A stretch of DNA of 64,000 nucleotides from Mesocentrotus franciscanus (Eukaryota > Echinodermata > Echinoidea > Camarodonta > Strongylocentrotidae). Positions 34,708 through 45,147 of this stretch are shown piece by piece (position 1 is the stretch's first letter; each line of letters opens with the position of its first letter). The DNA lies in the NCBI GenBank assembly GCA_037976565.1, contig CP137668.1, forward strand, positions 6,880,496 to 6,944,495, read 5' to 3'. The position numbers were made by a program, and so were the translations under genes. Under the pieces are notes generated by a model that searched no databases, was not told the DNA's origin, and was given only the letters and a program-made list of their open reading frames with translations.

Positions 34708-34826
34708 CCCCCTCCTCCCCCTCCCTCCCCTCCCCTCCCCCTCCCCTCCCCCCCCTCCCCCTCCCCTCCCCTCCCTCCCTCCCCTCCCCTCCCTCCCCTC
34801 CCTCCTCCCCCTCCCCTCCCCTCCCC
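34708..34826 (+). repeat. (CCCCTCC)n tract, G-quadruplex-prone on the minus strand
   Basis: About 120 nt of almost pure C and T with C runs of 3-7 every 1-2 nt. The complementary strand has dozens of overlapping G3+ runs. Confidence 0.9.
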
Positions 34827-34829
34827 ACA

Positions 34830-36040
34830 TTCAAAAACGCTCCTCGGCTCACAAGAATAACGAAATGGAACCTAAAACATACAGAGAAAATTGTCTTATA
34901 AAAATTAGTCCTGCTTAAAGGTAATACAAAGTTTTGGGAATATTTCAATTTTTGTGGATCATGAAATTTAAAATTTTCATTATCATTGTGAAGCCTAGTG
35001 TTAGAACACTCAACTCTAACAAAATTGGGCTCTAAAACACTTTTGATTTGGAGAAAAAAATTTTAAAATAAAAAAATTTACCGGTGCTCCGGTAAATTTG
35101 GTATAGCTCCCTCTCAGTTCGAAAATTTACATGTCATCTGAAGAGCATAACACATATATAACACTATTGTCAAAGTGTAATAATTAACATGTTTTGACAC
35201 CAAATCATATTACCAGACTAATCAAATATATATAATCATGAAGATACATTTTTAAAGTCAAGTTGCCTTAGTGTATGATTTTTATACTGTCTCGTTAATT
35301 AAAAAAAAATACTTGTCTGTACACTGTAATCGTAATATATAATTTTATAATCGATCAGGCCGCCATCTTTACTGCAATTATTGTACTTAATTCAGTACGT
35401 AAATCTATGCATTTCCTGCTCGGTCCTGCCGGAATATTCAGTGTTGTTCTCTTTAACTTATTTTTCCATTTCCATCTCTTAATCGTTTCTGTGTTTTCAA
35501 ATTGAAATGCATTTGTTATGACTCGGCTATGCTGTTTCGCCAGCTCTGTGTCTGTATGTTGTGGGAGCTCTGTGTCTGTATGTTGTGGGAGTGATTGTGC
35601 ATTGACATGCTGGCATTGATCCCAGGCCCAGTGCAGTGTAGTATAGTATGTGCGTTGGCTTGGCCCGAAGACGCATCCCAGGCTTGCATTTTCTGAGCAC
35701 ATGTATTTCGGGGATGATCTCAAAATACCCCGCAAGGCGCAAAGTCGTTGTACAGGGACAGTTTTGGGTAATCATTTATAGACAGAATGTAACATTATTT
35801 ATTTTGTATTTCTTTATTTAAAAAAGAAGAAGATACGTTTAATCATACAAACAAAGATTTAATAATCAATAATTAGGTCGACTTGACGTTTTCCCCAACA
35901 GTCAATCGTGTACTGCACATTCTTATTTTGAGATCATCCCTTATTGAGGAATGTTGTTCTGCCATTGGCCTCGGGTAGAGGTCAGAGAGGTCAGTGATTC
36001 GTGAATTGCTACACGTGTTTTGGACTAATATCTCCCTTTC
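34830..36040. other. No recognised gene
   Basis: Contains two 24-bp tandem units of AGCTCTGTGTCTGTATGTTG-type sequence at 35542-35590, and an inverted pair GATGATCTCAAAATA (35713) / TATTTTGAGATCATC (35924). A minus-strand frame at 35355-35735 looks non-coding. Confidence 0.4.
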
Positions 36041-36054
36041 CGTATATAATATAT

Positions 36055-36097
36055 ACTATACGGCTATAGAAAGAGAGTCTCTCTTTCTATAGCCGTG
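36055..36097. repeat. Perfect hairpin
   Basis: CGGCTATAGAAAGAGAG is directly followed by its reverse complement with almost no loop. Confidence 0.7.
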
Positions 36098-36119
36098 GAC
36101 CTATGTTACTCTCACTTGA

Positions 36120-36678
36120 TATTCTCTCTCTCTCTCTCTCTCTTTCGCTTCTATATCCCTCTCATCTCCCCCCTCCTCTCTCTCTCTTTCCTTCTATATC
36201 CCTCTCATCTCCCCCCTCCGAGTCTCTCTCTCTCTTTCGCTTCTATATCCCTTCTCTCCTCTCTCTTCTCTATCCCTTCTCTCCTCTCTTCTCTAGCCCT
36301 TCTCACCTCCTCTCTCTCTCTCTCTTCTCTATCCCTTCTCTCTCTCTCTCTCTCTATCTTTATATCTCCCACTTTCTATCCCTCTCCCTCTCTCTTTATT
36401 TCTCTACCCCATACCATTCTACTCTTCTCAATTTATTTCTCTTTCGATGTATATTTCTGTCTCTCTGTCTCTCTCTCTCTCTCTCGCTTCTCTCTTTAAT
36501 TTATCACTCATCATCCCTTCCTCTTTCTTTCCTCACTATTTCTCTCTCTCTCTCTTCTTTCTGTACCCCTTTCACCTTTTCCCTCTCGAATTCGATCTCC
36601 ACATGCTTGCACTCTCTCTTCTCTCTCTCTTCTGTATCCCTCACTATCCTGTTACTCTCTCTCCCTCTCTCTCACCCC

Positions 36679-36733
<55 letters not shown>

Positions 36734-36835
36734 CTCGCTCTCTCTCTTTCCCTCTCTCTCTCGACCTATCTCAATAATTACTCATTCATCTTTCTTTATC
36801 TCCAACTTTCTTTCTCTCTCTTTCTGGAATTGAGA
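36120..36835 (+). repeat. (CT)n polypyrimidine tract
   Basis: About 700 nt of CT dinucleotide runs interspersed with CTTCTATATCCCTCTCATCT-like units repeated at least three times (36160, 36195, 36240). The Ser/Leu-rich reading frames over it are artefacts of the repeat. Confidence 0.9.
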
Positions 36836-37158
36836 TTGGGCCTAAGCCCTAAGTGAATTGGATGCACACAAATACAATAAAAATAAAAACAACAACTGCA
36901 TATTATTGTGAAGCTCGAAATAATCTAACTTTCAAATTTGATAGGCCTATTATTATGCAGCCTGGTGAGTAGAACAATTCACACTATTTTTTTAATGCCA
37001 TTATGGTATGCCCACTAAACGCATATTGAAAAGCATTTGTTTTTGCTGTCCAGACTGATAATCTTCAAGTTGACATTGGACCTTCTTACCCATTTCTCAA
37101 ACTGAGAGAATGGCACTGTCCACTGTCAAGTGAAAAGATAAAGTAATGTAGATGTATT

Positions 37159-37437
37159 CAGGGGCGGATCCAGCCGGCGGCAAGGGAGGGGGCCTAAAAA
37201 GGGGCCCACTTCGTGCGAAAATTTGAAAATCGTGCCGGTCGATTTTTCGCTCAGTGGGGGGTTGTGAGCACAATTTTTTTGGGCATCCTAAAAAAATTCC
37301 CTACGGAAGGGTGATTTTTTTCCACCGCCACCCCACCCCTTGGGCGCCAGGAGGGGCCCATCTTCTTTTTTCTTCAAAAGGGTGTTTTTACCTGTTTTTT
37401 TTGCTAGGAGGGCCCCCCGCCCCTGGATCCGCCACTG
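37159..37437 (+). mobile_element. hAT-type MITE (279 bp) with 8-bp target duplication
   Basis: Left end CAGGGGCGGATCCAG, right end the complement of CAGTGGCGGATCCAG (one mismatch). Flanked by perfect GATGTATT duplications (37151-37158 and 37438-37445). An 8-bp duplication and CAG...CTG ends are diagnostic of the hAT superfamily. No ORF. Confidence 0.92.
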
Positions 37438-37559
37438 GATGTATTGACATACATTCTTGTTCTTCTTCGCAATATAACGCTGAAATACATCGGAGACAAT
37501 TTGATAAATCGGAATCCATCATGAATATTCTGATGATTATCCCTTTTTTGGTTGTGGTT

Positions 37560-37746
37560 CATGTAAATGAGGATGATAATGTATGGCAAGGATAATAATC
37601 ACCAAAACGATAGAAGATCTCATTCGCGTGAAAGGGCCGTATTTTTTTATTGGGGGGCATGTAGATGAGGATGATATCACAAGGATAATAATAATCACAA
37701 AAACGATAGAAGTTCTCATTCGCGTGATAGGACCGTATTTTGGGGT
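37560..37746 (+). repeat. Two ~92-bp tandem units beside the satellite
   Basis: Units share AAGGATAATAATCAC, AAAACGATAGAAG and CTCATTCGCGTGA blocks. Related single units recur at 41480-41640. Confidence 0.7.
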
Positions 37747-38319
37747 TTGGGACGTTTCGTTAAATTATTAGAGAAAGAAGACGATTCGTTGTACCGTTCT
37801 CGACTCTTAATCCTTGTCTGAATTGAGTTTCCCCCCTCTCGCGCGAAGCGCGGAAGCTTTGACGTTTCATTAAATTATTAGAGAAAGGAACGATTCGTTG
37901 TACCGTTCTCGATTCACTTCCCCCTGGAAGCTTTGACGTTTCATTAAATTAGAGAAAGAAGACGATTCGTTGTACCGTTCTCGACTCTTAATCCTTGTCT
38001 GAATTAAATTTCCCCTCCCGCGCGAAGCAGAAGCTTTGACGTTTCATTAAATTATTAGAGAAAGGAACGATTCGTTGTACCGTTCTCGACTCTTAATCCT
38101 TGTCTGAATTCAGTTCCCCCTTCCGCGCGAAGCGCAAAGCTTTGACGTTTCATTAAATTATTAGAGAAAGAAGACGATTCGTTGTACTGTTCTCGACTCT
38201 TAATCCTTGTCTGAATTCAGTTTCCCCCTCCCGCGCGAAGCGCAAGCTTTGACGTTTCATTAAATTATTAGAGAAAGAAGACGATTCGTTGTACCGTTCT
38301 CGATTCACTTCCCCCCGGA
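37747..38319 (+). repeat. HindIII-type satellite, left block
   Basis: Units beginning AAGCTTTGACGTTTCATTAA with an internal GTTGTACCGTTCTCGA and a GCGCGAAGCGC palindrome. AAGCTT sites at 37854, 37928, 38031, 38137 and 38244 give spacings of 74-107 bp. Long units (103-110) contain CTCTTAATCCTTGTCTGAAT; short ones lack it. Confidence 0.92.
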
Positions 38320-39674
38320 CAGAGGCGGCGGAGCGACTTCCAAAGTGGGGGGGGGGCACCAACAAAAAGGGCACCTTCAAAGGGAAATCTCAAAGCGAAA
38401 AGATACAAGTTTTTAAACATTGGTATATACCCCTATATTGTGATTACATTATCAGGGTGATTTTAATATTTGTTTTTCTTTATACATCATATAAGATATT
38501 GGTTAAGCATCATACTTTGCAATTGGATGATATGGTCTGAAAATTCACTTGCGAGCGAGCAAAGCGAGCGAGGAAACTTTTAAAGATTTGTGAGGTCGCA
38601 GCGCGAAAAATTAACGGTACATCTTATAAAGAGGAAAACCCCAATCCTGATGGGATTATAAACACATTCTCATAACGGAAGACTGAAAAGGCCTTTGATA
38701 AGTAACATAATTATAACATCTATAAGGCGAGCGAGCGTAGCGAGCGAGCTTTGGGGGAAATTGCTCTTCGTCGCTGGAAATTAGGGGCACGTGTAATGAG
38801 AGGAAAAGGGCTCTTACCAAAGGGATAAGACACTTATTAGAAAAGAAAAGCAGCACGTGTCAAAGTACAAAGGCTAATTACCAGAGGTGAAAATGGAGCA
38901 CTTCTTACACCTAAACAAAGAGGCACTTATGAGAATGGAAAATGGGCATTTGTCGACGGAAAAGAGGCACCCATCAGATTTTGATAGGGGCTTTTATAAG
39001 AAGTGAAAATGGGCATTTATGAAAAAGGGATAGGTTCCTTATTAGAAAGAAAAGGGGGCACGTATCATTGTTAAACTGGTAATTATCAGAGGTGAAAAGA
39101 AGCACTTATCGCATCTGAAAAGGGGCACTGACCATATATGAAAAGAGGCACTTATGAGAATGAAAAATGGGCACTAATAATAAAGGGAAATGTGCATTTG
39201 TTGAAAAAGGGGCACCGATCAGATTTTAATAGGTGCATTTATCGGAGGTGAAAGGGGCTCTTATTAGAAGGGAAGTGGCTCTTATTAAAAAGAAAAGAGG
39301 CACATGCTAAAATAAACGGGGCACTTATCAGAGATGAAAAGAGGTAATCATGAGAGGGGAAGGGGCACTTATAAGAAGGAAAAGAGCTTTTATTAGGAAG
39401 GAAAAGGGGGACGTGTCAAAATAAAAGTGGCATTTATTAGAGATGAAAAGAGCACTTATCAGGAGGGGAAGGTGCACTTGTCAAAGTAAAACGAGTATCT
39501 CTCTTTAAAAATTAATAGGGGCACTTGTCAAAGTAACAGGGGCAATTTTCCTATGTAAAAAGGGGCACTTTTACAAAGTTAAAGGGGCATTTTTCCTATG
39601 TAAAAAGGGGCACTTTTGGGGTTCCTGAAAAAGTGGGAGGGCACTGTGCCCTCTGCCCCCGGGAGCCGCCTCTG
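38320..39674 (+). mobile_element. hAT-like non-autonomous element, copy 2, inside the satellite
   Basis: Ends CAGAGGCGGC / GCCGCCTCTG, with matching CCCCGGA on both sides (38313-38319 and 39675-39681), i.e. a 7-bp or eroded 8-bp target duplication. The interior is built from many degenerate units of the form GGGGCACTTATCAGAGATGA plus AAAAG, and two GCGAGCGAGCxxAGCGAGCG blocks (38552 and 38730). No transposase frame. Related to 26383-27222. Confidence 0.85.
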
Positions 39675-40319
39675 CCCCGGAAGCTTTGACGTTTCATTAA
39701 ATTATTAGAGAAAGAAGACGATCCGTTGTACCGTTCTCGACTCTTAATCCTTGTCTGAATTAAATTTTTCCCCTCCCGCGCGAAGCGCGGAAGCTTTGAC
39801 TTTTTATTAAATTATTAGAGAAAGAAGACGATTCGTTGTACCGTTCTCGATTCAGTTCCCTTCCCCGCGCGAAGCGGGGAAGCTTTGACGTTTCATTAAA
39901 TTATTAGAGAGAGGAACGATTCGTTGTACCGTTCTCGACTCTTAATCCTGGTCTGAATTCAGTTTCACCCAAGCTTTGACGTTTCATTAAATTATTAGAG
40001 AAAGAAGACGATTTGTTGTACCGTTCTCGACTCTTAATCCTTGTCTGAATTAAATTTTCCCCCTCCCGCGCGAAGCGGGGAAGCTTTGACGTTTCATTAA
40101 ATTATTAGAGAAAGAAGACGATTCGTTGTACCGTTCTCGATTCAGTTCCCTCGCGCGAAGCGCGGAAGCTTTGACGTTTCATTAAATTATTAGAGAGAGG
40201 AACAATTCGTTGTACCGTTCTCGACTCTTAATCCTGGTCTGAATTCAGTTTCACCCAAGCCTTGACGTTTCATTAAATTATTAGAGAAAGGAGACGATTC
40301 GTTGTACCGTTCTCGACTC
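39675..40319 (+). repeat. HindIII-type satellite, right block
   Basis: Continues the same array after the insertion; AAGCTT at 39681, 39791, 39880, 39971, 40081 and 40166. Spacings alternate about 110 and 85-91 bp, so the array here has a two-unit higher-order period near 200 bp. Confidence 0.92.
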
Positions 40320-40431
40320 CTTTTCCCTTTTTCTTCCTACGTCCTCTTATTTTTTCTCTCTCTCTCTCTCTCTCTCTTTGGCCGGCGGTTTTTTTGGGGG
40401 CGACTGCCCCACGGTCCCCTGGCTACGCGCA

Positions 40432-41110
40432 TGAAGCTCAGGGTCTCACGCATTCAATTACGGTCAGATGAGCATATTTTGATACCTTATTAGTTTGTGA
40501 CACCTGCAGGTTACTAATTGGCTTGGGGTACAGGGGCGGAACCCCAGAAGCTCAGGGGTTTGAGGAATAAATTACGCGGTCAGATGAGCATTCAGGGGCC
40601 GGCCGTAGCGCCCTGATGGGGTCCAGGGCGGAGCCGCCGGAAGCTCAGGGTTTTAGGTATTTAATTACGGTCAGATGAGCATACTGTGATAACTTATTTG
40701 TGACACATGCAGGTTACTAACAGGCGTGGGGTCCAGGGGCGGAGCCCCCAGAAGCTCAGGGGCTTTAGGCAAGAAATTACGGTTAGATGAGCATCCAGGG
40801 GCTGGCTTAGGCCCCTGATGGGGTCCAGGGCAGAGCCCCGGAATCTCAAGGGTTTTAGGCATTTAATTACGGTCAGATGAGCATATTGTGATAACTTATT
40901 TGTGACACAGGCAGTTTACTAATAGGCGTGGAGTCCAGGGGGCGGAGCCCCCAAAAGCTCAGGGGCTCTAGGCAAGAAATTACGGTTAGATGGCTGGCCT
41001 TAGGGCCCCTGATGGGGTCCAGGGGCAGAGCCCCCGGAATCTCAAGGGTTTTAGGCATTTAATTACGGTCAGATGAGCATATTGTGATACCTCATTTGTG
41101 ACACTGGCAG
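40432..41110 (+). repeat. ~200-bp tandem repeat (3.3 units, each of two half-units)
   Basis: TTACGGTCAGATGAGCATA recurs at 40459, 40664, 40867 and 41062. Within each unit a half-unit carrying GGGTCCAGGGGCGGAGCCCC and AGAAGCTCAGGGG appears twice. GC-rich relative to its flanks. Confidence 0.88.
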
Positions 41111-41472
41111 GTCGTTATTCTTTCTTTCTTTCTATAACTCTTTTTCAAAAGGTGAGGGGGTTCGAGCCCCACCCCACCCCGAGCACCGCCGTTCCGCAGG
41201 TCCTGACATGAATGCTCTAAATAAGCATATTTTTTTGCCCGTCTGTAAATTTGGGAATGAGTCATTTTCCAAAAAACGCATACAAAAGTATAAATTATAA
41301 AAAAGTGCGAACAATCCAGGAAAATCATGTCATTTCAGCAACATTTGTAAATTACTGGTATCGAATTAGAAATAAACCACGTTTGAATTGTATTTCGGTG
41401 GTCAAATCCCGGAAAAACATGTACGTTCTCATTACCGTGAAATTAAGAACCATATTTGTTTTTTTGATGGGG

Positions 41473-41640
41473 TTATGTAGATGTTGATGATATGACAAGG
41501 ATAATGATATAATCACAAAAACGATAGAAATTCTCATTTGCGTGAAGTGACCATATATTTTTGTGGGTTTGGGTTATGCATGTAGATGAGGATGATATAT
41601 ATGACAATGATAATAAGGGCCTATAATATTTCGGAGAGAG
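41473..41640 (+). repeat. Units related to the 37.6-kb 92-bp repeat
   Basis: Contains ATGTAGATGxxGATGATAT and AATCACAAAAACGATAGAAA blocks arranged as at 37600-37740. Confidence 0.6.
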
Positions 41641-41704
41641 ATCGAGAGAGAGACGCGGTGAAATATAATTGGTTATAATCCAAACGGTACAGAAAAAAAC
41701 AAAC

Positions 41705-42075
41705 GACGCTAGTTCAGAATCATATCCAAATTTCGACCCGTAACTCCGGGGTGGAGATACCCTAAGTATTACGGTAGATAACTTCACGCAGGCGCTCGAC
41801 CGCACGCAACCCAACATGTATTGTGCAGCGGTTTGCCGTGAAACCTGTGAGAAAGTGTATACTAAAGTGTTCATTTTTCAGAAAAATACTCCTCAAAAGA
41901 TAAGAAAATTGACAAAAACAGGTAAGAAACATAACGGCTTTTAAATCATGACCATTATTTGAACAATCGATGAAGATTTAGTTGATTTTTGGTATGTTTT
42001 AGTAGGGTATCTTCAGCTTCACGCCGGAGTTAGGGGTCGAAGTCTAGATATGATTCTGAATTAGCGCCAAACAAA
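41705..42075. mobile_element. MITE, same family as 15.3 kb
   Basis: The left arm (AGTTCAGAATCATATCC, then TTTCGACCCGTAACTCCGG) pairs with the right arm (CGCCGGAGTTAGGGGTCGAA, then ATATGATTCTGAATTAGCGC). The interior shares GCAGCGGTTTGCCGTGAAAC with 15490-15520. Confidence 0.75.
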
Positions 42076-42089
42076 CCACCGTGTTTTAG

Positions 42090-42165
42090 GATCGAGAGAG
42101 GGAGAGGGAGAGAAATAAAGAGAGAGAGAGAGAGAGAGACAGAGAGAGAAAGAGAGGAGACTATC
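42090..42165 (+). repeat. (GA)n microsatellite
   Basis: Runs of GAGAGAGAG with GGGAGAGG interruptions. Confidence 0.85.
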
Positions 42166-43795
42166 TAGATAGACATATTTCTTGTATTTCTTACATGTAG
42201 GCCTATATCTGAACGATTTTGTGGTCATTCATTTTCATATTGCTTTCTTTCCGATATTCTTTCCTGAATACATTTCAGACATAAGAATTGAACAAATAAT
42301 AAGAGTTCATGTATCCCGTAGGCCTACTGGAAACTTGTCTATTATACATGTATATTGATCCAAGAGCTGATCAGTCGAAGCTGAGACTAGAGGCAGACGG
42401 TTGCCGAAGAGGGCAGTCAGTCCGCAGCGCCCGCGAATTCGCACGTATTTACACAAGTCGTATGCAAGCTTTGTACGGCAATAACGTACAATAAGCAGAA
42501 TACATTGGTACATGAAAATTGCGATTGCATCAATATTTCTTTATGGTTTTTTTTTTTATGTACCAATATGAAGAAGATAGACCAAATAATCTATCTTTAA
42601 AAACATCAAGATATTTTTTCACGTTAACATGCTTTAAAAGAGCATTTAAAACAGTCAAAAAAACATAGCAACTTTACGATATTCAGCATTAAAAAAATAT
42701 GAAAACGCCACTGCATCAAACAGTAATTTGGTTCATTGTGATGATAAATATACAAACTTTCAAACCATCACTGTTTCCTTTGTTGTATTTCTTTATATCG
42801 GTCAGGAACACGGTAAATTCAACACCATGTTCATTCCAACATATTCAATAGCGGTGACACAAACGATATGCGTGGGTCATCCGAGTATGACGTCATGTGT
42901 CAACCGGGGGATACTACGTTATATCTAGCCTTGCGTCGATTATCGATGTACTGTGCGGTCCAACCAGTCCGTGCGCTATACATGAACACGCACGGAGGAT
43001 AGACGGTGATTAGATATATTCTCGTATTACTCTCGGGTGTGTAACCCCCGGACGTAGAGGCTTTGTATTGCCCCACATACTTATTATTGTGTATGATACT
43101 CATGCGCTTCATAATAATAGAAGTGTAAAGAAAGTACAAGTTGGATGCGGATACGTACTCAAGTACAATCAAGTACAATATAGAATACCAGCTCTAGAAT
43201 GAATAGGGGACAATGGGGAGGATTTAAGTGTCTATATAAGATGTTTTTGGCCAGGCTTTGGTATCATTTTAACAAAGAAGACACATTTTCTTTCTCAAAT
43301 GTATATTTGTGAAAATACAAACTTTCGGGGGAGATGCGATTGGTATTGGTATTGTTATTGAAAAATGAAAATATGATTGTTCCCATCCCTGCTTAAAAAT
43401 TTCATGGTTGTATCGCAAGCGGTTAGTTGTAAAAGTTCTGAAATGTTTTTATTTTTTTATTTGTAAACCATGGACTATAATGAGAAGAGCCTTAAACATT
43501 AATTTATGTTGGTAATTCATCCCCAGGCATTCTTTGATGGTAATATTTTATTTGATGGTTCTTTTATCAATTATGTAACTCCGGTTGATGTGTATTTTTG
43601 GAAATAAAATAATTAAAAATTCTTCCCCTATTCTCTTTTCCGTTTGATTTTGTTTTATAGTGACCCGCGGAATATATATCTGATAATTTATTTTCTGTTT
43701 TTGTTTATATGTGTTAATGCAGACCATCGGATAGAAATTTAATGTGCGGTGGGTTGAAAAGGCACAAATAAAACTAATAAGATTCTAATTTTCAC
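42166..43795. other. No recognised gene
   Basis: A moderately GC-richer patch (42830-43180) contains a CRE-type TGACGTCA at about 42889 and looks unlike its AT-rich flanks, but has no convincing exon. Confidence 0.35.
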
Positions 43796-44250
43796 CTTCA
43801 ACATCATTATCACCATTTATCACAATCATCAAAGTCATCATCGCCATCACGATCATTATCATCACCATAGCCAATTAGCCATCATCGTCATCACCACCGA
43901 CATCACCATCATGATCACCACCAAAGCGCCATCATGATTATCGCCATCATCATAATCACCGTCGGCATTATCACCATAGCCATCATGATCATCGCCATCA
44001 CCATTGCCATCATGATCACCGTCATCGTTATCACCATAGCCATCATGATTATCACCATCACCATCATCATAATCATCGTCATCATTATCACCATAGCCAT
44101 CATGATCACCGTCAGCATTATCACCATAGCCATCGTCACCATTGCCATCATCATAATCATCATCATAATCACTGTCATCGTTATCACCAAAGCCATCATA
44201 ATCACCACCATCACCATCGTCATCATAATCATCATCATCATCGTGATTGT
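43796..44250 (+). repeat. (ATC/ACC)n minisatellite
   Basis: About 450 nt of degenerate CATCACCATAGCCATCATGA-type units with ATCACCGTC variants. The Ile- or Met-rich frames on either strand are artefacts. Confidence 0.92.
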
Positions 44251-44819
44251 AATTGAAATTTATAAGCTTTACACTTCATTACAGTTTACAATTTTTATTA
44301 TTATTGATACTTTGAGAATGTTACATACCAGTAGATCTGCTTCCATTCCATTATTTCTACATTTTCTTACAATTTGTCAACCTATCAAAATATGTCAATG
44401 CTTGACTATTTACATTAATATGTTCACCTTGTGTAGGTACTATATTTGGATGAAATACAAATCTCAAAAATATCTTTAACATGTCTGTGTAATTTACATT
44501 TCTTAATCAACATTCATGCTAACTAACCCAGAAGAAACTAGCTCTGGTTTCTTCTGAATAGCTAAGTAAACAGACAACGGTTAAACAAAAATACATTATT
44601 AAAACTACTACTAATGATAAATAATTATAAATGAAATAGGACTAGGAATAACATTTAACATTTCCATTTTATAATATTCATATTTTATTTATAAAATGAC
44701 TTTGACATGATGTACTGTATATTTAGACCATTACGTGCATAAAATGTATCGCTGAGAATAAAAGTATTATCAGAGTAAAACATCTTTAAATTGTATAACG
44801 GTGACAGTTCAATCAGTTT

Positions 44820-44825
44820 TTTATT
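44820..44825 (-). terminator. Candidate polyadenylation signal for the minus-strand exon
   Basis: TTTATT on plus (AATAAA on minus), about 170 nt beyond the stop of the putative exon at 44993-45147. Confidence 0.3.
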
Positions 44826-44992
44826 ATAATAAATGCTTCATTCATGTAAAGCTCGGATCCCACCTTGGAAGTATCAGAGATACAAAAATGTAATCACTTG
44901 AAAAGGATTTTTCTTTACTGAAAGGATAAGCTGAACAAAATCCTTCTCGTCCTTCTCAGCTCCCAAACTCCCCCTCCGAACTTTGTTAGTTC

Positions 44993-45147
44993 CTATGTGA
45001 AGTAAAACTTCTGTCGAGTCTTCAACGAAAAAGGCATGGAGTCCAGCAAATGTTGATCCAGGAATGCAATGGAGACTGATGTGTGAAGTCTGTGTCTTTC
45101 GAAAAACTTGTTGTCAATGTTCCGCAAGTTTCGATGGTTGAGTGCAT
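44993..45147 (-). CDS. Putative C-terminal exon of an unrecognised minus-strand gene
   Basis: On the minus strand a TTTTTCTGACAG acceptor is followed by 2 nt of a split codon, then 50 codons and TAG. The peptide has balanced, soluble-protein composition: it starts ALNHRNLRNIDNKFFERH and ends SLKTRQKFYFT. An AATAAA lies downstream on the same strand. I did not find its upstream exon. A weak candidate donor on the minus strand is near 46197 (CAGG|GTAAGT). It may instead be an old transposon fragment. Confidence 0.4.

Noticed and set aside
34679..34948. Gly/Glu-rich minus-strand frame
   Set aside because: Translation of the (GGGGAGG)n tract.
36103..36777. 224-codon Ser/Leu-rich frame
   Set aside because: Product of the CT dinucleotide repeat; all frames are open because stops are avoided.
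43934..44479. Ile/Thr-rich frame of 181 codons, and its minus-strand Met-rich mirror
   Set aside because: Entirely from the ATC/ACC minisatellite.
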